Below, piece after piece: positions 21,108 to 36,100 of a DNA stretch of 64,000 nucleotides. A program made the position numbers and the translations under genes. Location: assembly GCA_963580285.1 (NCBI GenBank), contig OY757021.1:94785221-94849220 (forward strand), in the 5' to 3' direction. Numbering within the stretch: position 1 is the stretch's first letter; each line of letters opens with the position of its first letter. Below the pieces are notes generated by a model. The model made no database searches. It was not told the DNA's origin and was given only the letters and a program-made list of their open reading frames with translations. Origin of the DNA: Lucinisca nassula (lineage: Eukaryota; Mollusca; Bivalvia; Lucinida; Lucinidae).

Positions 21108-24100
21108 GTAAATGCTCCTGTTTTACCTAATGATGCTAAGTACAGTCGAACTCCAATGGCTCGTAACGCCTTTGGGACCTCGAAAATCTGTCGAGACATG
21201 GGTAGTTTGAGCCACTGAGGGTTACTGTCAGGTGGCATAACGAGATACTTTTGGACATTTTTTCGGTGTTCTATAGTGAAAATGTATGCTGTGTGTGTTC
21301 ATTAGAATCACCTCGATGAGGCGATTCTAATGAGTTCACACAGCACAGATTTGCAAGATAAAAGACTAAAATCTTCTAAATTATCCCCCACTATTTCTAA
21401 TGTAGAGGATTTCCCTTGGGGCTCAAGAACAGGTTCGACTCAGACATGGTAAACGAACCATCAGTGTTCTAGCCATCGAAGTTCTACTGTATTGGGACAG
21501 ACAGGCCAAAGCAAACATTGCAGACCCAGATCAGACTGCTCCTTCAGGAGCAGTCTGATCAGGGCCTACATTGTTTGCCATTCCATCTGCACCTTTTGGA
21601 CTTCTTGCTCGATTGTGAAACAAATTTGTTAAAATTTTAGGGAGGAGTAGGGAAGTCGTCAAAGTGTCCAAATTTTTATGATTTTTTAGGTATGCCTCCT
21701 GCCCCAGTGATATGATTTGCCCTCAGGGACTCAAACTCCTCTATCAGGATCTAATCTTCATGGTCCAAAGGGTGTTTGAGCCATTGAAAAATAGAAGTGA
21801 AGGCAATGATCAGGGGCCAGTTGTTCAAAACTAACGACGTCGACTAACGACGTCGTTAGTTAACGTATCGTTAAAACTTTGATCATTTATTATGGCAAAT
21901 ATGCTAATTTTTTTGCTGAAAAAAAAATGTGAGCAGCTTTTGCGGATGCAAAAGCTGCTCACATTTTTTCAGCAAAATACCAAAATTTTAGATATTGAAC
22001 TTGCTAGAACACTTAACAATATGACCACTAACAAGCTCGTTAAGCTAACGATGCTTTGGACAACTGGCCCCAGGAGTCAACATAATCAACCCACACCTCC
22101 CACCAGAGACACCAAAGGGAAAGAAACACAAACATGAATTAGCTAGACCCCAATGGACACATCAATAGCAGAAATCCAAAAGGACAGTCACTTTCCCACA
22201 AAATGGCCAATTAATTGGCTATCCAAAACGAAAAGATATAAGCGATAAGAACATTCATAGATGAACTATAACAAAAAATAAAACTGCCATTGTACGTTCT
22301 GTAAAAATCCCAAAAAATTCGGACACCTTGGGGACTTGCTGTAATTCTCCTAAAATTTTAACAAATTTTTTAACAATCCAGCAAGGTGTCCAAAAAGTAC
22401 AGACAGAATGACAAACCGTGTATACCCTGATCAGACTGCTTCCTGATCTGGGTCTGCACTGTTTGCTTTGGCTTGTCTGTGTGTGTGTGGGGGGGGTGAG
22501 AGTGAATTAGGCTTGTCTGTAATGCTCAATGTAATGTCTCAATGCTTAGGATTATTTCAGTAATGAGAAAATTTACTGCATGTCATAGCTGTACTGCAGC
22601 AAATGAACAGAAAAACTGTTAAACATGTGAAAGTAATTTGAGTGTTATAAATGATAAAATTGTGTATAAATCTTATACATGTACCTCGAAGTTATGCTCC
22701 TGACGTGAGCTATTAACCCTTATCCTGCTGACTATTCAATTAAGCCACACCCATATCTGACTTTAAACCAATCAGATTACTTGATGTAATTTTTTCTTAC
22801 AAATCCATAAACTGTATGTCAAACAGTTTCTTCAGAAGCCATCTGATCTGGATCTACACTGTTTACAAAGAAAAGGGTTGTCGTGAACAGCAGGATAAGA
22901 GTTAAGACCAGCTCAAATTTTTCTTTGTGTTTTCTATTCCAACTGACCTCTAGTAAGAAAGCATTTTGGGACTATTTGGGGCTGTTCGAAAGTGGTCTTA
23001 AAGACCACTTTGAAGAAGCCCAAGGGTGGTCCAATTCCTGTTCTATGCTGTATTTTTCTTGCTAGAACATTTGTTTTGAAACTGAGCTGAAGAGGCTTTG
23101 AACAACTGAGCCCAGTCCGTAAAATTTAACCCTTATCCTGCTCCATAATTTAGCCACACCCATTTACATTTCAACCAATCAAATTACTTGATTTAATTTA
23201 TTCATTAAAATTTAAAACTGAGTGACAAACGGTGTAGATTCTGATCAGACGGCTTCTTTAGAAACCAGACGACCACTTCTGGATCTACACTGTTTGCAAA
23301 GGTTGGGTTTGTCATGAACAGCAGGATAAGGATTAACTGACCCTTCTTGACAAAATGCTTTTGAAACAGCCTACTATTTCTGGGATGGGCCCGAGCCATT
23401 TTATGAGAAAACTATTAGCTATAGACTGAATCTGATTTATTTCTTGGTTGGGCCGCATATATAAGCTATTCAAATCTGATGTTGTTTTTGCTGTAAGATG
23501 TGCATTAACCCATAAGATGCCAATCAAGACAAAAGTCCTTTTTTGCAAACAATGTGGCCTCAGATCAGACTTCGCATGTAGAAGCAGTCTGATCTGGGTC
23601 CACACTGTTTTCCTGTATGCAAAAATGTTTTTAAAAAGGTTTGCTAGAAGATTCTGAAAACGACATAAGCAGACAACAAATGGCCCATGAAAATTCAAAA
23701 TGGTCCAACAAAATCTTGATTTTCTCATGTAAATGAATGGGAAATGGGCCTTTGGCTGATTTTTTGGACCCATCAATATATTGAGCCAAAAATATCCTGA
23801 TAAGATTAACCCATTTCGTACCAGAAACCCCAAAACGGGTACCTTGGCCAACAGTGCAGGCCCAGATCAGACGCCGCAGAACGCGGCATCTGATCAGTGC
23901 CTACACTGTTTGCAAAAAGTTCAGCTATTTTCTGAATAGTTTTTGAAGAAAACGTACCCTGACACCCCTAAATTTTGACAAGGACTCATGCTAAATATAA
24001 GGTGGAAGATTCCATTTGGTACAAAAAGGGTTAATGTTGTAGAATTTGACATTGTTTAATTTCACAAAAAATGATGAATGTGGATATGATAAATACTGAG

Positions 24101-27100
24101 TGATGAATGTGGATATGGAAAAGGAGTTCTATAAAAGTGGCATTGAGGCCCTTAAACACTGTTGGCAAAAGTGTACAGATACTGAAGGGGATTACGTTGA
24201 AAATTAATACAATATGTCTGACAAAATTCAAATCCATCAACATATCAATCAGCCCTGGTATGAACCATGATTCTGGTTTGCCTACTTTTGGAGTAATTGA
24301 ACATAGCCATTTCTACCATGTACTCTTGGCTGTTCTATAAGTTGAAAACCATTCGAGATATTTTCATGAAATTTCTCATAAATGTAAAACACAGTGAGAA
24401 GACGTGCAGAGCATAAGAACTGTTACTCTGGCTGAACTACTGTAAGAGTTACAGCCCTTTGAACACAGTAAATATTGACAATAGCCATTTCTGCCAATTG
24501 TACTTGTGTCCGCTGTATAAATTGGAAACCGTTGCAGATATTTTGATGAAACTAGTATTCGTATTGGCCGGCTTTTTGCCAACCATGTACATGTACAGTC
24601 TATTGATATGCTACCGTAATCTTCCAGCCCTATTGCTCGCCATGGTGATCGGATACCAGCAAGCCCGAGAGGACCGCCAACCCCAAGTCCAGCCAGCAAG
24701 AGGTTTGTGGGGTTCTCCAGTAATGCCCGGAATGACATTTACCTTAAAACATTGCTCAACAGCCCATACCACAAGACTTTCACACCTCTGTCAGCAACCC
24801 CAGGGTACAGCGCAGCATACCAGACTCCGGTCAGAACTCAGGCTCAGAGCCCAGGGCCTGGGGTCACCTCAACACCTCAAGGCCCCAGTCAACCAGGAAG
24901 TGGAAGGAAATATGTGACGCCCAAGAATATTATTACGAATCCCTTTGATGTTGGGTTAGATGACCTTCACCTTCCAGCTTACATGAGTCCAGGGCTGTTT
25001 GCAGTTTCCTCAACACCTGCATCTGAGGAAAAGGTAATTACATGTACATGTAACCATAGCAACAGATAAGGTAAATATTTTGTGGCAATTGAAGGATAGT
25101 TTCCTTATTTCTCCATAAAAACCCATGTTGTGGGTAATCATTAGAACCGCCTCAGTTTTATGGTTCTAATGAATACCCACAACATGTTTTTATGGAGAAT
25201 TGACAAGAACTGTTCTCTAATTATCACAAAATACTTACCTTATCTGTTGCTATGTGATTTACCATTGCCCCAGATAAGGAGGAATAACTAGGATGCAATG
25301 CAATTTAATTAATTTTCCTTATTCCTTGTTAGAAACATATTACTTTTTAGGGTCACTATATTTAAGCAATTCTGGCAAGTACATGTACACACAACATATG
25401 TTTTAATGGAAAAACGAGAAAAATAATCTCCAAATCATATTCAGTACCACATGTAGTTCCAGAAAAGGAAGAGGTTATAAGCATAGCTCTAGATGAGGCA
25501 TTTTTTTCATCCGAAAAGTACTGATATTTTTAGCTCACCATCACGTAGTGACGAGGTGAGCATTTGGGATCACTTTGTCTGTCGTCCATGCGTAAACAAT
25601 TTCTTTAAACGACATCTCCTCCTAAATCGCTGATCGGATTTTGACCAAACTTCACAGGAATGATCCTTAGGGGGTCCCCTTTCAAAGTTGTTCAAATGGT
25701 TCCGGTCTGCTGCACATCAAGGTCACAGGAGCCAAAAATAATTTTTTTGATGAAAACTTAAAAAATCTTCTCTGAAACTGCAAGGCCCAGGTCTTCAATA
25801 TTTGGTGTGTAGTTTCATCTAGTGGACCTCTACCAAGATTGTTCAAATTATAGCCCTCATCATCATCATCAAAGGATTTTTTATTAACGTGCAGGTACAG
25901 GGGCAACGTCCACATAAGTGGGCCCCCTTCCAGGTGGCTGGCTTGCTGCACGCATGGCAGATCTTACACCAGATCTCCAGGCTTGTCTATCATGAGGATC
26001 GATAGCAGAGAGCTTCCATTCCCTGCAATCTCTTTCTGTTAGCTGCTTCCAGGTCATCTTGGGCCTTCCTGGCCCCAGCTTTCCACCTACCTGTATGTCA
26101 CAGGCAGTCTTGACTGCGCCGTTGGAGCGTTCCACATGTCCATACCAGCGCAGCCTTCTCTTTTTCAGGATGAGGTCCAGGTCCTCAATGCCAAGACGAT
26201 CAAGTAACTCACTGGACCTGATGGTGACAGTGTCCTGTGGCTTGACATTGCAGATCTGTCTGATCATTGCCCTGTCATTTCGCTGTAGACGTTGAAGGTT
26301 TGGGTTTGTCAATGGCCATGTCTCACTGGCATGGAGCATTGCGCTCTGCACACAAGAGCTATACACACGGCCACGTGTCTTGAACGAGAGGTGGCGGGAA
26401 GAGAGAACTGGTAGCAGCTCCTTGAATTTCTTCCAGGCTGTTTTCACACGTGATGTTGTTGAAAGGTCGCAACCACCTGCTGCAGAGAGCATATCACCTA
26501 GGTAGCAAAAGGAAGCTACAACCTCCAGCTTGTCGGATCCGACTTGGACTTCCCTCTGTGGTCTGCCATCTAAGGGGCTTGCAGTTCCTTGGCACCGTGT
26601 ACACCTGTAATCAGGGTCCTCTATCAAGCGTTTGAGCCCACTGCATTTCTTGTGCACCCAGAACTTGCAGCCATTGCAAAAGATACTGTTGCTGCCCACT
26701 CCAGTGCGACATACAGCACATCTTAACTGGCCTGTACTCTGCAGGAGGTCCAGACCTGTACCACAGATCATGATCTTTGTCTTTCCTGCATTCACTCTAA
26801 GCCCTTTTGCCTCCATTGCGTCTTTCAAAGTTAAGAGCCTCCTGACACATTCCTCAAGGGATCCAGCTATGATGACAAGGTCATCAGCATACAGGTCCTC
26901 CCAGGGGACTCGCATGACAGGGCTTCAAGCACAATGATGAAAAGCAGTGGGCTGAGAACAGAGTCTTGATGAACACCCACCTTCACCTCGAATTCTTCAC
27001 TGTAACCATCACCAACGCGGACACGGCTCCGAGCATTAGCATACATCCCTTGGACCAGTTTCACAATCCACTCGTCCACTCCAAGTTATCTTAGTGCCCA

Positions 27101-30100
27101 CCAGATGACTTTCCAAGGCACTCGGTCAAATGCTTTCTTCAGGTCTACAAAAGCCATGTAGAGTCTCCTGTTGGCCGCCAGATACTTCTCTTGCAGCTGC
27201 CGTACAACAAAAATTGCGTCTGTTATGCCTCTTCCTGGGACGAAGCCCTGGGGCCAAAAATGTCCCCACTCATGAGCCCTTAGGTTTTACATAGACTTAC
27301 GTAGGTAGCTTATCTAGTGGACCTCTACCAAGATTGTTCAAATTATAGCCCTGGGCCACAAATGCCTCCCCCCCCCCACTCTGAGGCCCTTTGGTTTTAC
27401 ATTGACTTATACAGGAAAAATCTTAATCTTCTCCTGAAACCGCAAGGCCCAGGTCTTTGATATTTGGTGTGCAGCTTCATCTAGTGGACCTCTATCAAGT
27501 TTGTTCAAATTATAACTCAGGGTCATTTGGTTATACATAGACTTATATTGAAAAAAATCTTAAAAAACCTTCTTCTCTGAAACTGCAAGGCGGAGGTCTT
27601 TGATTGTTGGTGTGGAGCGTCATCTAGTGGACCTCTACCAATATTGTTCAAATAGTAGCCATTGCACCCAAAATTCCCACACCCCAGGGCCCTTTGGTTT
27701 TACATTGACTTATGTAGGAAAAATCTTTAACCAATTTTCCAGAAGCCTCCATGGTGTAGTGGTTACGCTACTCGCCTTGTAAACCAGGGATCGCAGGATC
27801 GATCCCGGGCTTCTCCAGACTTTCGGATGAGTCTTTAGGCCGAGGTCCCATCTGCGTATGACCTTAGCTGTTGGTGGGACGTAAAACTCAAACACTCACT
27901 CACTTCACCAATCTTCTTCTCTGAAACTGCAAGGCCCTGATATTTAATATTTGGTTTGAAGCTTCATCTAGTGGACCTCTACCAAGATTGTCCAAATTAG
28001 AGCCCTCGGGCCAAAAATGCCCCCGTCCTTGGGCCCTTTGATTTTACATTGACTAATATAAGGAAAACCTTTAAAAATCTTCTTGTCTGAAACCAGAAGG
28101 CTCAGGTGTTTGATATTTGGTATGAAGCTTTGTCTTGTGGACCTCTATCAAGATTGTTCAAATTATAGCCCTGGGGCCAAAAATGTTCCCGCCCAGGGGT
28201 CCTTTGGTTTTACATTGACTTATATAGAAAAAATCTTAAAAATCTTCTCCTCTGGAACCCCAAGGCCTAGGTCTTTGATATTTGGTGTTTCGCTTCATCT
28301 ATTGGACCTCTACCAAGATGGTTCAAATTATAGCCCTGGGGCCAAAAATGCGCCCGCTCTAGGGCCCTTTGGATTTACATTGACTAGGGAAAATCTTAAA
28401 AATCTTTGCATCTGAAACTGCAAGGCACAGGTCTTTGATATTTGGTGTGTAGCTTCATCTAGTAGACCTCTACCAAAACTGTTCAAATTATAGCCCTTGT
28501 GCCAAAAATCCCCCCCCCCCCCCACATCTATGTTGGGTAAAAGTTCCACAAAACTGGAATCAGTTTATCCAAAATGACCTAAATAGTGTTGACAGAGGAC
28601 ATATAACTAAAACACATCCACCTTATTCAACTGATCTCGCTCCATCCGACTTTCATTTATTTCCAAAATTGAAAAAGGCTATTTCAGGTGCCCACTTTCA
28701 GTCCGATGATGATGTCATATATGCAGTGGATGATTTTCTGAACAGCCAAGAATAGGAGTTTTATAAAAGTGGCATTGAGGCCCTTAAACACTGCTGGCAA
28801 AAGTGTATAGATACTGAAGGAGATAACATTGAAAAAAATACAATAGGTCCAACAAAATTCAAATCCTGCAATATGAAGCTCACAACATATGAATCAGCCG
28901 TCGTAGCAAGCTGATTTGAGTTTTTGCAGCGTGTACTCGCTTAGACACATTTTTCACTAAAATTCCGACACCTTGAGGAACCTGCTGTAATTTTCCTAAT
29001 ATTTTTGTAATTTTTTTTCACGATCCTGCAAGGAGTCCAAAAGGTACAAACAGAATGGCAAGCAGTCCTTGAGGAGCAATCTGATCTGGGTGTGTACCGT
29101 TTGCTTAGGCATATCTCTCCCAATACTGAGAATCAATACGGTTAATCAGCATTTTTGTGTGTGTTCCATAAAGTGTTGAATGAACCCTACTGCGAATAAT
29201 TCTGTCTTTGGGATGACAAGCAGGTAAGCTAAGCTATACAGACTAGCTAGATACTTGATTTTGTTTGATTTCGGGTTTAACATTCCCCTCAACACTGTAT
29301 AGGTCATTTTGGAAACGTTTCCAATTTTGTGGGACTTTGATGAAATGACATCTCAAGCCCTGTCGTCCAATGAAACCAATAGGGTTTATAAGCATGGACC
29401 CTATCTGACTTGCACCGCTTTGCCTGGGCAGGCTTAGATCCTCTTAAGCGATTTACCAGGACTTGTGTGGTTGGTTTCAGCTCTGCCTGGAAGCATCATG
29501 CAGCCCATCTATTTCCTCAAGCCTGGATGGGCAGAGGCCACTAGATTCTTGAAATAATATAGAAACTAGAGGTATTGTACTACTGTGTACGACACACACA
29601 GCGAACATAATCATACTGATCAGACTGCATGGATGTGCAGACTGACCCGTACCTTTGCTGTTCGCAAATGACAAAAACATGTTTTTTTTTCATGATGAGA
29701 TTTATTTCGGTCATCTCTTATTTCTGATCTTACTCTTATCCTGCTGGATAAATCAATTTAGCCTCACCCATTGCCGACTATCAACCAGTCAAATCACTTG
29801 ATATGAGCCCCGCCAAGCGAATTTGTGTCTTCGAGCATTCGATCATGACAAATTTTAATTGCGCATGCCCAGCCATTCAGAGGGGCCAAGAATATGGCTT
29901 TCTGTCTGAAGGTTCCTCTTGATTCACTGCTTGTATGAGCGAGCAGCGAAGGTTCTGGCGAGACTGCGCGGATGCGCAGGCTCGCCTGAACCTTTGCTGC
30001 TCGCATAAGCGGTAAGTACCAAAATCGCTTGACGTGGCCCATATGTTGTATTCATTCATTTCACAAATTGCACGACAAACAGTGTTGATCCTGATCAGAT

Positions 30101-33100
30101 AGTGTAGATCCAGATCAAATGGCTTCTTCAAAAGCCATTTGATCTAGATCTTCACTATTTGCAATGGTAGGGGTTCTCTTGTTCAGCAGGATATCGGTAA
30201 ATTGCTTTCTTTACGTTTCTATTGGTACAGAGAGCATTTTGTTGGGATATTGAGCATATTGCAGAGCTGAACCCTGTTGATATTCCATTGGATGATATAC
30301 CGAAACAGCATTTACACATGATGTGAGTATAGTGTTACCAATCGAACTTTTGACTACAGGTAATCTCTACATAAACCTTTCATCCCTGAGTTTCTTGGGG
30401 AAGACTCTCAACATTGTATTTGGACACATCCATTCTTGTAAATAGCAAGTTTAGACAAATCATAAACAGGCTGGCAAACATTGTAGATCCTGATCAATAT
30501 GAGCCATCTCATCTGGATCTACAGTTTCATTACGAAAACATGCCTATACAAATACATTGTAAATTTTACTGCTGAAAAATGAAAATTTTAAGTTGAAAAA
30601 TTGTGATATTTTTTCTTATTTATGCTTAAAATTTTAGAGCAGAAATTAGAAAAATAAGGGTTTACCCCTGTAAACCCCAGTTTTACTATATAAAAGTGGG
30701 GTTCAAGGGGGTTAGAATTATATAAGTGTGTTTTCGTGATGTGCATAGGTACCTTCAGCGGATTGAAAAGGGTTAAATTATTCTAAAATTCAAATAAGTT
30801 GAACACTCTAAGCATTTTGGTACTGTATTATTTTTGTAGATAAAGCCAAATAAAAAAAAAAAAATCAAACTTGTTTTCTAGCATAACCATTCCTTTTGAA
30901 CCTAACCCGTTGTTATACTGCAAAGAAATTTGTAGCCTTTTAATTTGACAGCGCCCTCTTGCACTGACCTTCGCTGAAATGAGATGTCAGCCATATTGGA
31001 TTCGCTGCACAGCTGATGAGAAATGAAATCAAAATGCAGCAAAATTCCTAAATTAAGACCACCTTTGGGACTGTTCAAAAGTGCACTTTCAAACAGTCCC
31101 AAAGGCCGTCTCTTATTAGGAGACAATGATTGTAGAAAACACAAAGGAAGAATAACAGAAACCTGCTTAATAAGCTTTTTAAAGCAGATTTAATCTTAAT
31201 TTTAGGTGGTCTTAATAGCGGAATTTTACTGTAGCATCATGCATTACAATTATTTCCAGCCAAGAAATAATTAACAATTTTTGATTTTATGTTATAAAAC
31301 TGTGATTCTAACATGACGTTAACATTTTCCTGCCGAGCTCCATGATCAACGCATTGCGTGGAGAAGGGCATGTTTGATGATGTCACATGTAAGCATGTAC
31401 TTCTCATGACGTCTGCTTCAAAAGTGCTCTTTGGAAAACATTGCAACAGTGTAGAATGTGTCGGGATAAAGCTTTGCAGCGTAACAAATTCGTTTATTTT
31501 GATTCTTGACGGTGAACATCCGATCACATTCCCCACCTGAAAGCGATATTTACCCTTGCCTAAAGGGGCTCCCGCAAATGAAGGCTTTGAGAAATAGATT
31601 TGGCTGCATAGTGCTTCCACGATGAGCTGTAACTGACCAAACATGAGTACTGATAAATCGCTTAGAAGACATAAGCCTGCCCAGGCAAAGTGGTGCAAGT
31701 TGAACAGTCCCTGCATATAAACCTTATTGGTTTGTCTAAGTGATGGGTAATAGTCCCACAAAAATTAGAAGCAATGTCTTCAAAATGACCTTAATAGTGT
31801 TGAAAGGGATGTAAAACCTCAATTCAGACAAACAAAACCCTCACAGATATCACTCTCTGGTGGGGAATGTGATCCCATGTTCCCAGTCAAGAATCAAAAT
31901 AACCAACAATATGCTTTATTTGAGATATTGAACAGTGTACAGAAAAATGACAAACAAGATGATTGATTGGTGTTTTACTGTGCATCAGTACAAAGAAGGC
32001 TGTATCACCCCAAAAACAGTGGATTGAGAAAGATGTTGGACAAAAAACATGGTTTACAGACAAGGCAACTAGGTAGTTTTTCTCAGAGTATCCCCATTGT
32101 TGTCAACCATTGATGAGCATTTTACTTGATATTAGAGAAATGTTATAGGCAAGGGCCATAGAATGCCATGAATGCAGCAGTTTGATCATGGTCATAATTT
32201 TTTTTGTTCACTGTTTTCAGCCCTGATCCCGAGACAGAAGAGAGAGCCCAGCGAGCTATTGAGAAGTTCTTTGCCAGCAACATGATAGCCCCTAGTCCCT
32301 GGAGTGATCCTAAACAGAGAAAGAAAACTGTGATAGCCACACCTTCTAGTCAAGCTAGTAAGCAACAGTTACATGTCAACAACATCCAATTCCCAAGTCC
32401 TTGCGCTCGACTTATGATCGAGAGGTTGTGCATTCCAATCCTGCCACTAGTATCGAGGTGTGTCCTTAGGCAAGACACGTAATGACACTGCCCCACTCCA
32501 CCCAGGTGTGAATGGGTAGCAGTGGTGTAAAAGCCACTGCCTCTCTCTTGCGCACGCGTCAAAACACCCGGAATGATGAGTGTTCGAGAGCAATTCAATA
32601 AGCTTGAAGCTTTCATCGCAATCGAACGAAAATAAATTAGTATAAACTATAACAACACCAAGAGCTAGTGTATGACAAAACCTATTGTATTTACCCTAAA
32701 TATTCAGACTCCTTAACAACACTTGCTTGAATATTTACTGCTCTATATTGTGTCTAAAAATAGCTTGATAATCGGCAAATAGTGTTCTGTGACATCTCAG
32801 ATGGGTTTACACTGATTGCTCAGGCCAGTCTGTTCAAACACATATGGTAAATATGGTGCAATAAGACGTTTGTGACCAGCAAATACATGTACTCATATCA
32901 GCCTGCATAGCAAGAGCTTTCACTTGAGATAGTATAGAAACTGCAGAAGGCTGATGAGATCAGTGAAGACGCTGATCAGACTGCACAGATCTGCAAACTG
33001 ATCTGTGTCTTTGCTGGTCACGCAAGCCTTACTGTAAGTTTTGTCGTGTGCATGCTGAGATGTCCTATCAACAACTAAGATCGTATGGAGATGGTGCCTT

Positions 33101-36100
33101 GGTTTAGACTCATCTGAAAGTCTCGAGAAGCCCAGAATCGATACCACAACCCTGGTTTGTAAGGCGAGTAGCTTATCCACTACACCATGGAGGCTTCTGC
33201 TTCTGAGATGTCAAGAGCAACGTTTCAGAAATTGGGAATAAGTCTATTTTTAGCTTACATGTACATAAATCCTGATGAAGAAGAGTAAAAAGGATAATTA
33301 TTGGAAAACAAATTCCTTATTTCTCCACTAAAGCATATGTTGTAAGTGAAGTATTCTTGCAAGATTCATATAACTGACCTAAAATAGATGTAGCGGGACC
33401 CAGTTGTTAATCAGCATTATTGATGCATGTGTATTACTAATACAGTAGAACTTCGATGGCTCGAACACTGATGGCTCGTATACCATGGCTAAGTCGAACC
33501 CATTCTTGAGTCCCTAGGGAATGCCTCTTCAGAAAAAATAATGGGGGATAATTAAGGAGATTTTCGACTTTTATCTTGCCAATGTATGCTGTGTGTACTC
33601 ATTAGAATCGCCTTGATTAGGCGATTCTACTGAATACACACAGCATACTTTTTTTAGCTCACCTGAGCCTAAGGCTCCGGGGGAGCTATTGTGATCGGTC
33701 ATTCGCCCGTCGTCGTCGTCTGTCCGGATGTCCGTCCACAATTCCTTTAAACGACATCTCCTAAACCACTGAACAGATTTTGACCAAACTTGGGTGGTCC
33801 TCTCTCAAAGTTGTTCAAAGAATTCCATTCCATGCAGAACTCTGGTTGCCATGGCAACAAAAGTGGAAAATAAGAAAAAAAACCTTTAAAAATCTTCTTG
33901 TCTGAAACCAGAAGGCCCAGGTCATTGATATTTGGTATGAAGCTTCATCTAGTGGACCTCTACCAAGATTGTTGAAATTATTGCCCTATTTCAATTGCTG
34001 ACAGAATTTTCCATAAAAAATTTGGACATTTTTCTGGCTTTATACAGCTTTGCTACATTGAATGTAAGAAAACGCCAACCACTAAGCCCTGCAGAAATAT
34101 GAGATGTTTGCATCGAGAATGAAGTGGAATGCAGATCTTCTGCTTTTTCAGGGGTCTGGTCTATAAGTGCTCTTGGTAGGTGAAATAGGGGCAGTTTGAG
34201 CTACTGAGGGTAAATCATAATGCCGGGCTGGAGGCATAATGGGGATGACTTAAAGATTTCTTTTGGATCTTCTATTAAATAAAGGTATATTGTGTGTACT
34301 CATTAGAATCACCTCAATGAGGCAATTCTAATTAGTACACACAATTTACCTTTCCAAGCTTAACTCATCCGAAAAGTTCTGATATTTTTTAGCTCACCTG
34401 ACCGGAGGTCATGGTGAGCTTTTGTGACAGTGAGATGTATGGCTATGTCCGTCATGCCTGTGTAAACTTTTCTTGTTAACACTCTAGAGGCCACAGTTTT
34501 GGTCCAATCATCATCAAACTTGTTCAGAATGATCATCATAACATTATCTAGGTCATGTTTGAATTGGGGTCATGTTGTATCAAAAAGTAGATCAGTAGGT
34601 CAGATCATAGAAAAACCTTATTAACACTCTAGAGGCCACAGTTTTGGTCCAATAATCATCAAACTTGCACTCTTTTGGTAGTACCTTGGTCAGGAGGGGT
34701 ATTTTATGAATAGAGTAGTACCTTTCTCACAAAAAAGGGGTTTAGTTGAGTCTAAACCCCTGAAACCTTAGCACATGGCCAATGATCGTAAAGGTTCAAA
34801 TGGAAAATAAGAATGCCTGCAAAATGATGAAGGTCATTATGAGAAAAGGGTTTTATAATATTACAGATAAACAGGAGTTGATGACAGAGTTGCAGGGGTC
34901 AATACAGAAAAGTTTGCCAGCTAAACAAGGCATGGAAGATGGTAAGATTTTATTAAAATCTGTTTCATTATATTAATCATTTAACACTTAAGGGGAATGG
35001 GAGCAGCTGGCAGATTTTTCCGCCATTTTTCAAAGGGAGACAACTTTCGGGACTTCCTGTTCACCTTTTTTTAAACCCTGTCTCATAGAAAAAGGGGTCT
35101 ACTCTTAAAGTAAAGAATTTGCTCCTTAGGAGCAAATTCTTTCCTTTAAGAGTTGACCCCTATTAACATGGGAGACAAAAATAAATTGCAAGAGTTGCCT
35201 CCCCTGAAGGTCTTCCCATTCTCCTTAAGACACCCTGAAAAATTTTCTGTATATGTTGTCTTCTGCATTCTCTTTCAAACTTTTTAAAATATTTATGCAT
35301 ACAGGCAAACGATGTTGTTCCAATTCCCATTTAAGACACTGTGAAAAATTGCATCTGAAAATATTTTCTGTAAATGTTGTCTTCTGCATTCTTTTTCAAA
35401 CTTTTTAAAAATATTTATGCATGCAGGCAAACGATGTGGTTCCAATTCCCATTTAAGACACCTTAAAGAAATTGCATCAGAAAATGTTTTCTGTGTATGT
35501 TGTCTGCTGCATTCTCTTTCAAACTTTTAAAACATATTTATGCATACAGGCAAAAGATGTGGCCCCTGATGAGCAATCTGATCTGGGTCCACACTGTTTG
35601 CAATGATGACGTAAGAGTTACCAACAGAAGCAAAGCAGATGACAATTGTTGTGATTTGCATCTTAAGGGTTTAGAACCTGTTATAACTGGGCCCCGTCAA
35701 GCGATTTTGGTACTTATCGCCTATGCGAGCAGCGAAGGTTCAGGCGAGCCTGCGCATCCGCGCAGTCTCGCCAGAACCTTCGCTGCTCGCTCATACAAGC
35801 AGTGAATCAAGAGGAACCTTCAGGCAGAAAGCCATACCCTGGCCACTCTGAATGGCTGGGCATGCGCAGTTAAAATTTGTCATGACGGAATGCTCGAAGA
35901 CACAAATTCGCTTGGCTGGGCTCAACTATAGCTGACATTTTCCATAGCCCCAGATAAGATGGGGTATCCAAATATTACTTTTCATATTTTGGCACAAAAA
36001 CATTTGTTTGAGTACTCATGAGAAGCGCCATGGCCAGGCTCTTCTAATGAGTATGCATAACATATTTTTCCAAGCAGAAATAAGAAAAATATCAGCCCTT

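Larger units (their letters stand above)
25540..28510 (+). repeat. Diverged tandem array, about 145-165 bp unit, hit by LINE and SINE
   Basis: The unit tttgatatttggtgtgtag, catctagtggacctctacca, gttcaaattatagccct, gccaaaaatg recurs near 25800, 27320, 27460, 27600, 27955, 28110, 28270 and 28440. Its head (agctcaccatcacgtagtgacg) is the hairpin type seen at 33655. A LINE (25858-27243) and a SINE (27744-27905) interrupt it. Confidence 0.75.

Noticed and set aside
23333..23851. 172-residue frame on the - strand
   Set aside because: It is made of miniature-element hairpins (gatcagactgc type) and has no domain signature.
24459..24917. Alternative 152-residue frame overlapping bora exon 2
   Set aside because: It is a shifted shadow of exon 2, and its 5' part is intronic with no support.
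27600..28415. Repeated short peptides with V-D-L-Y-Q-x-C-S-N-Y
   Set aside because: Translation of the diverged tandem array; frames change from unit to unit.
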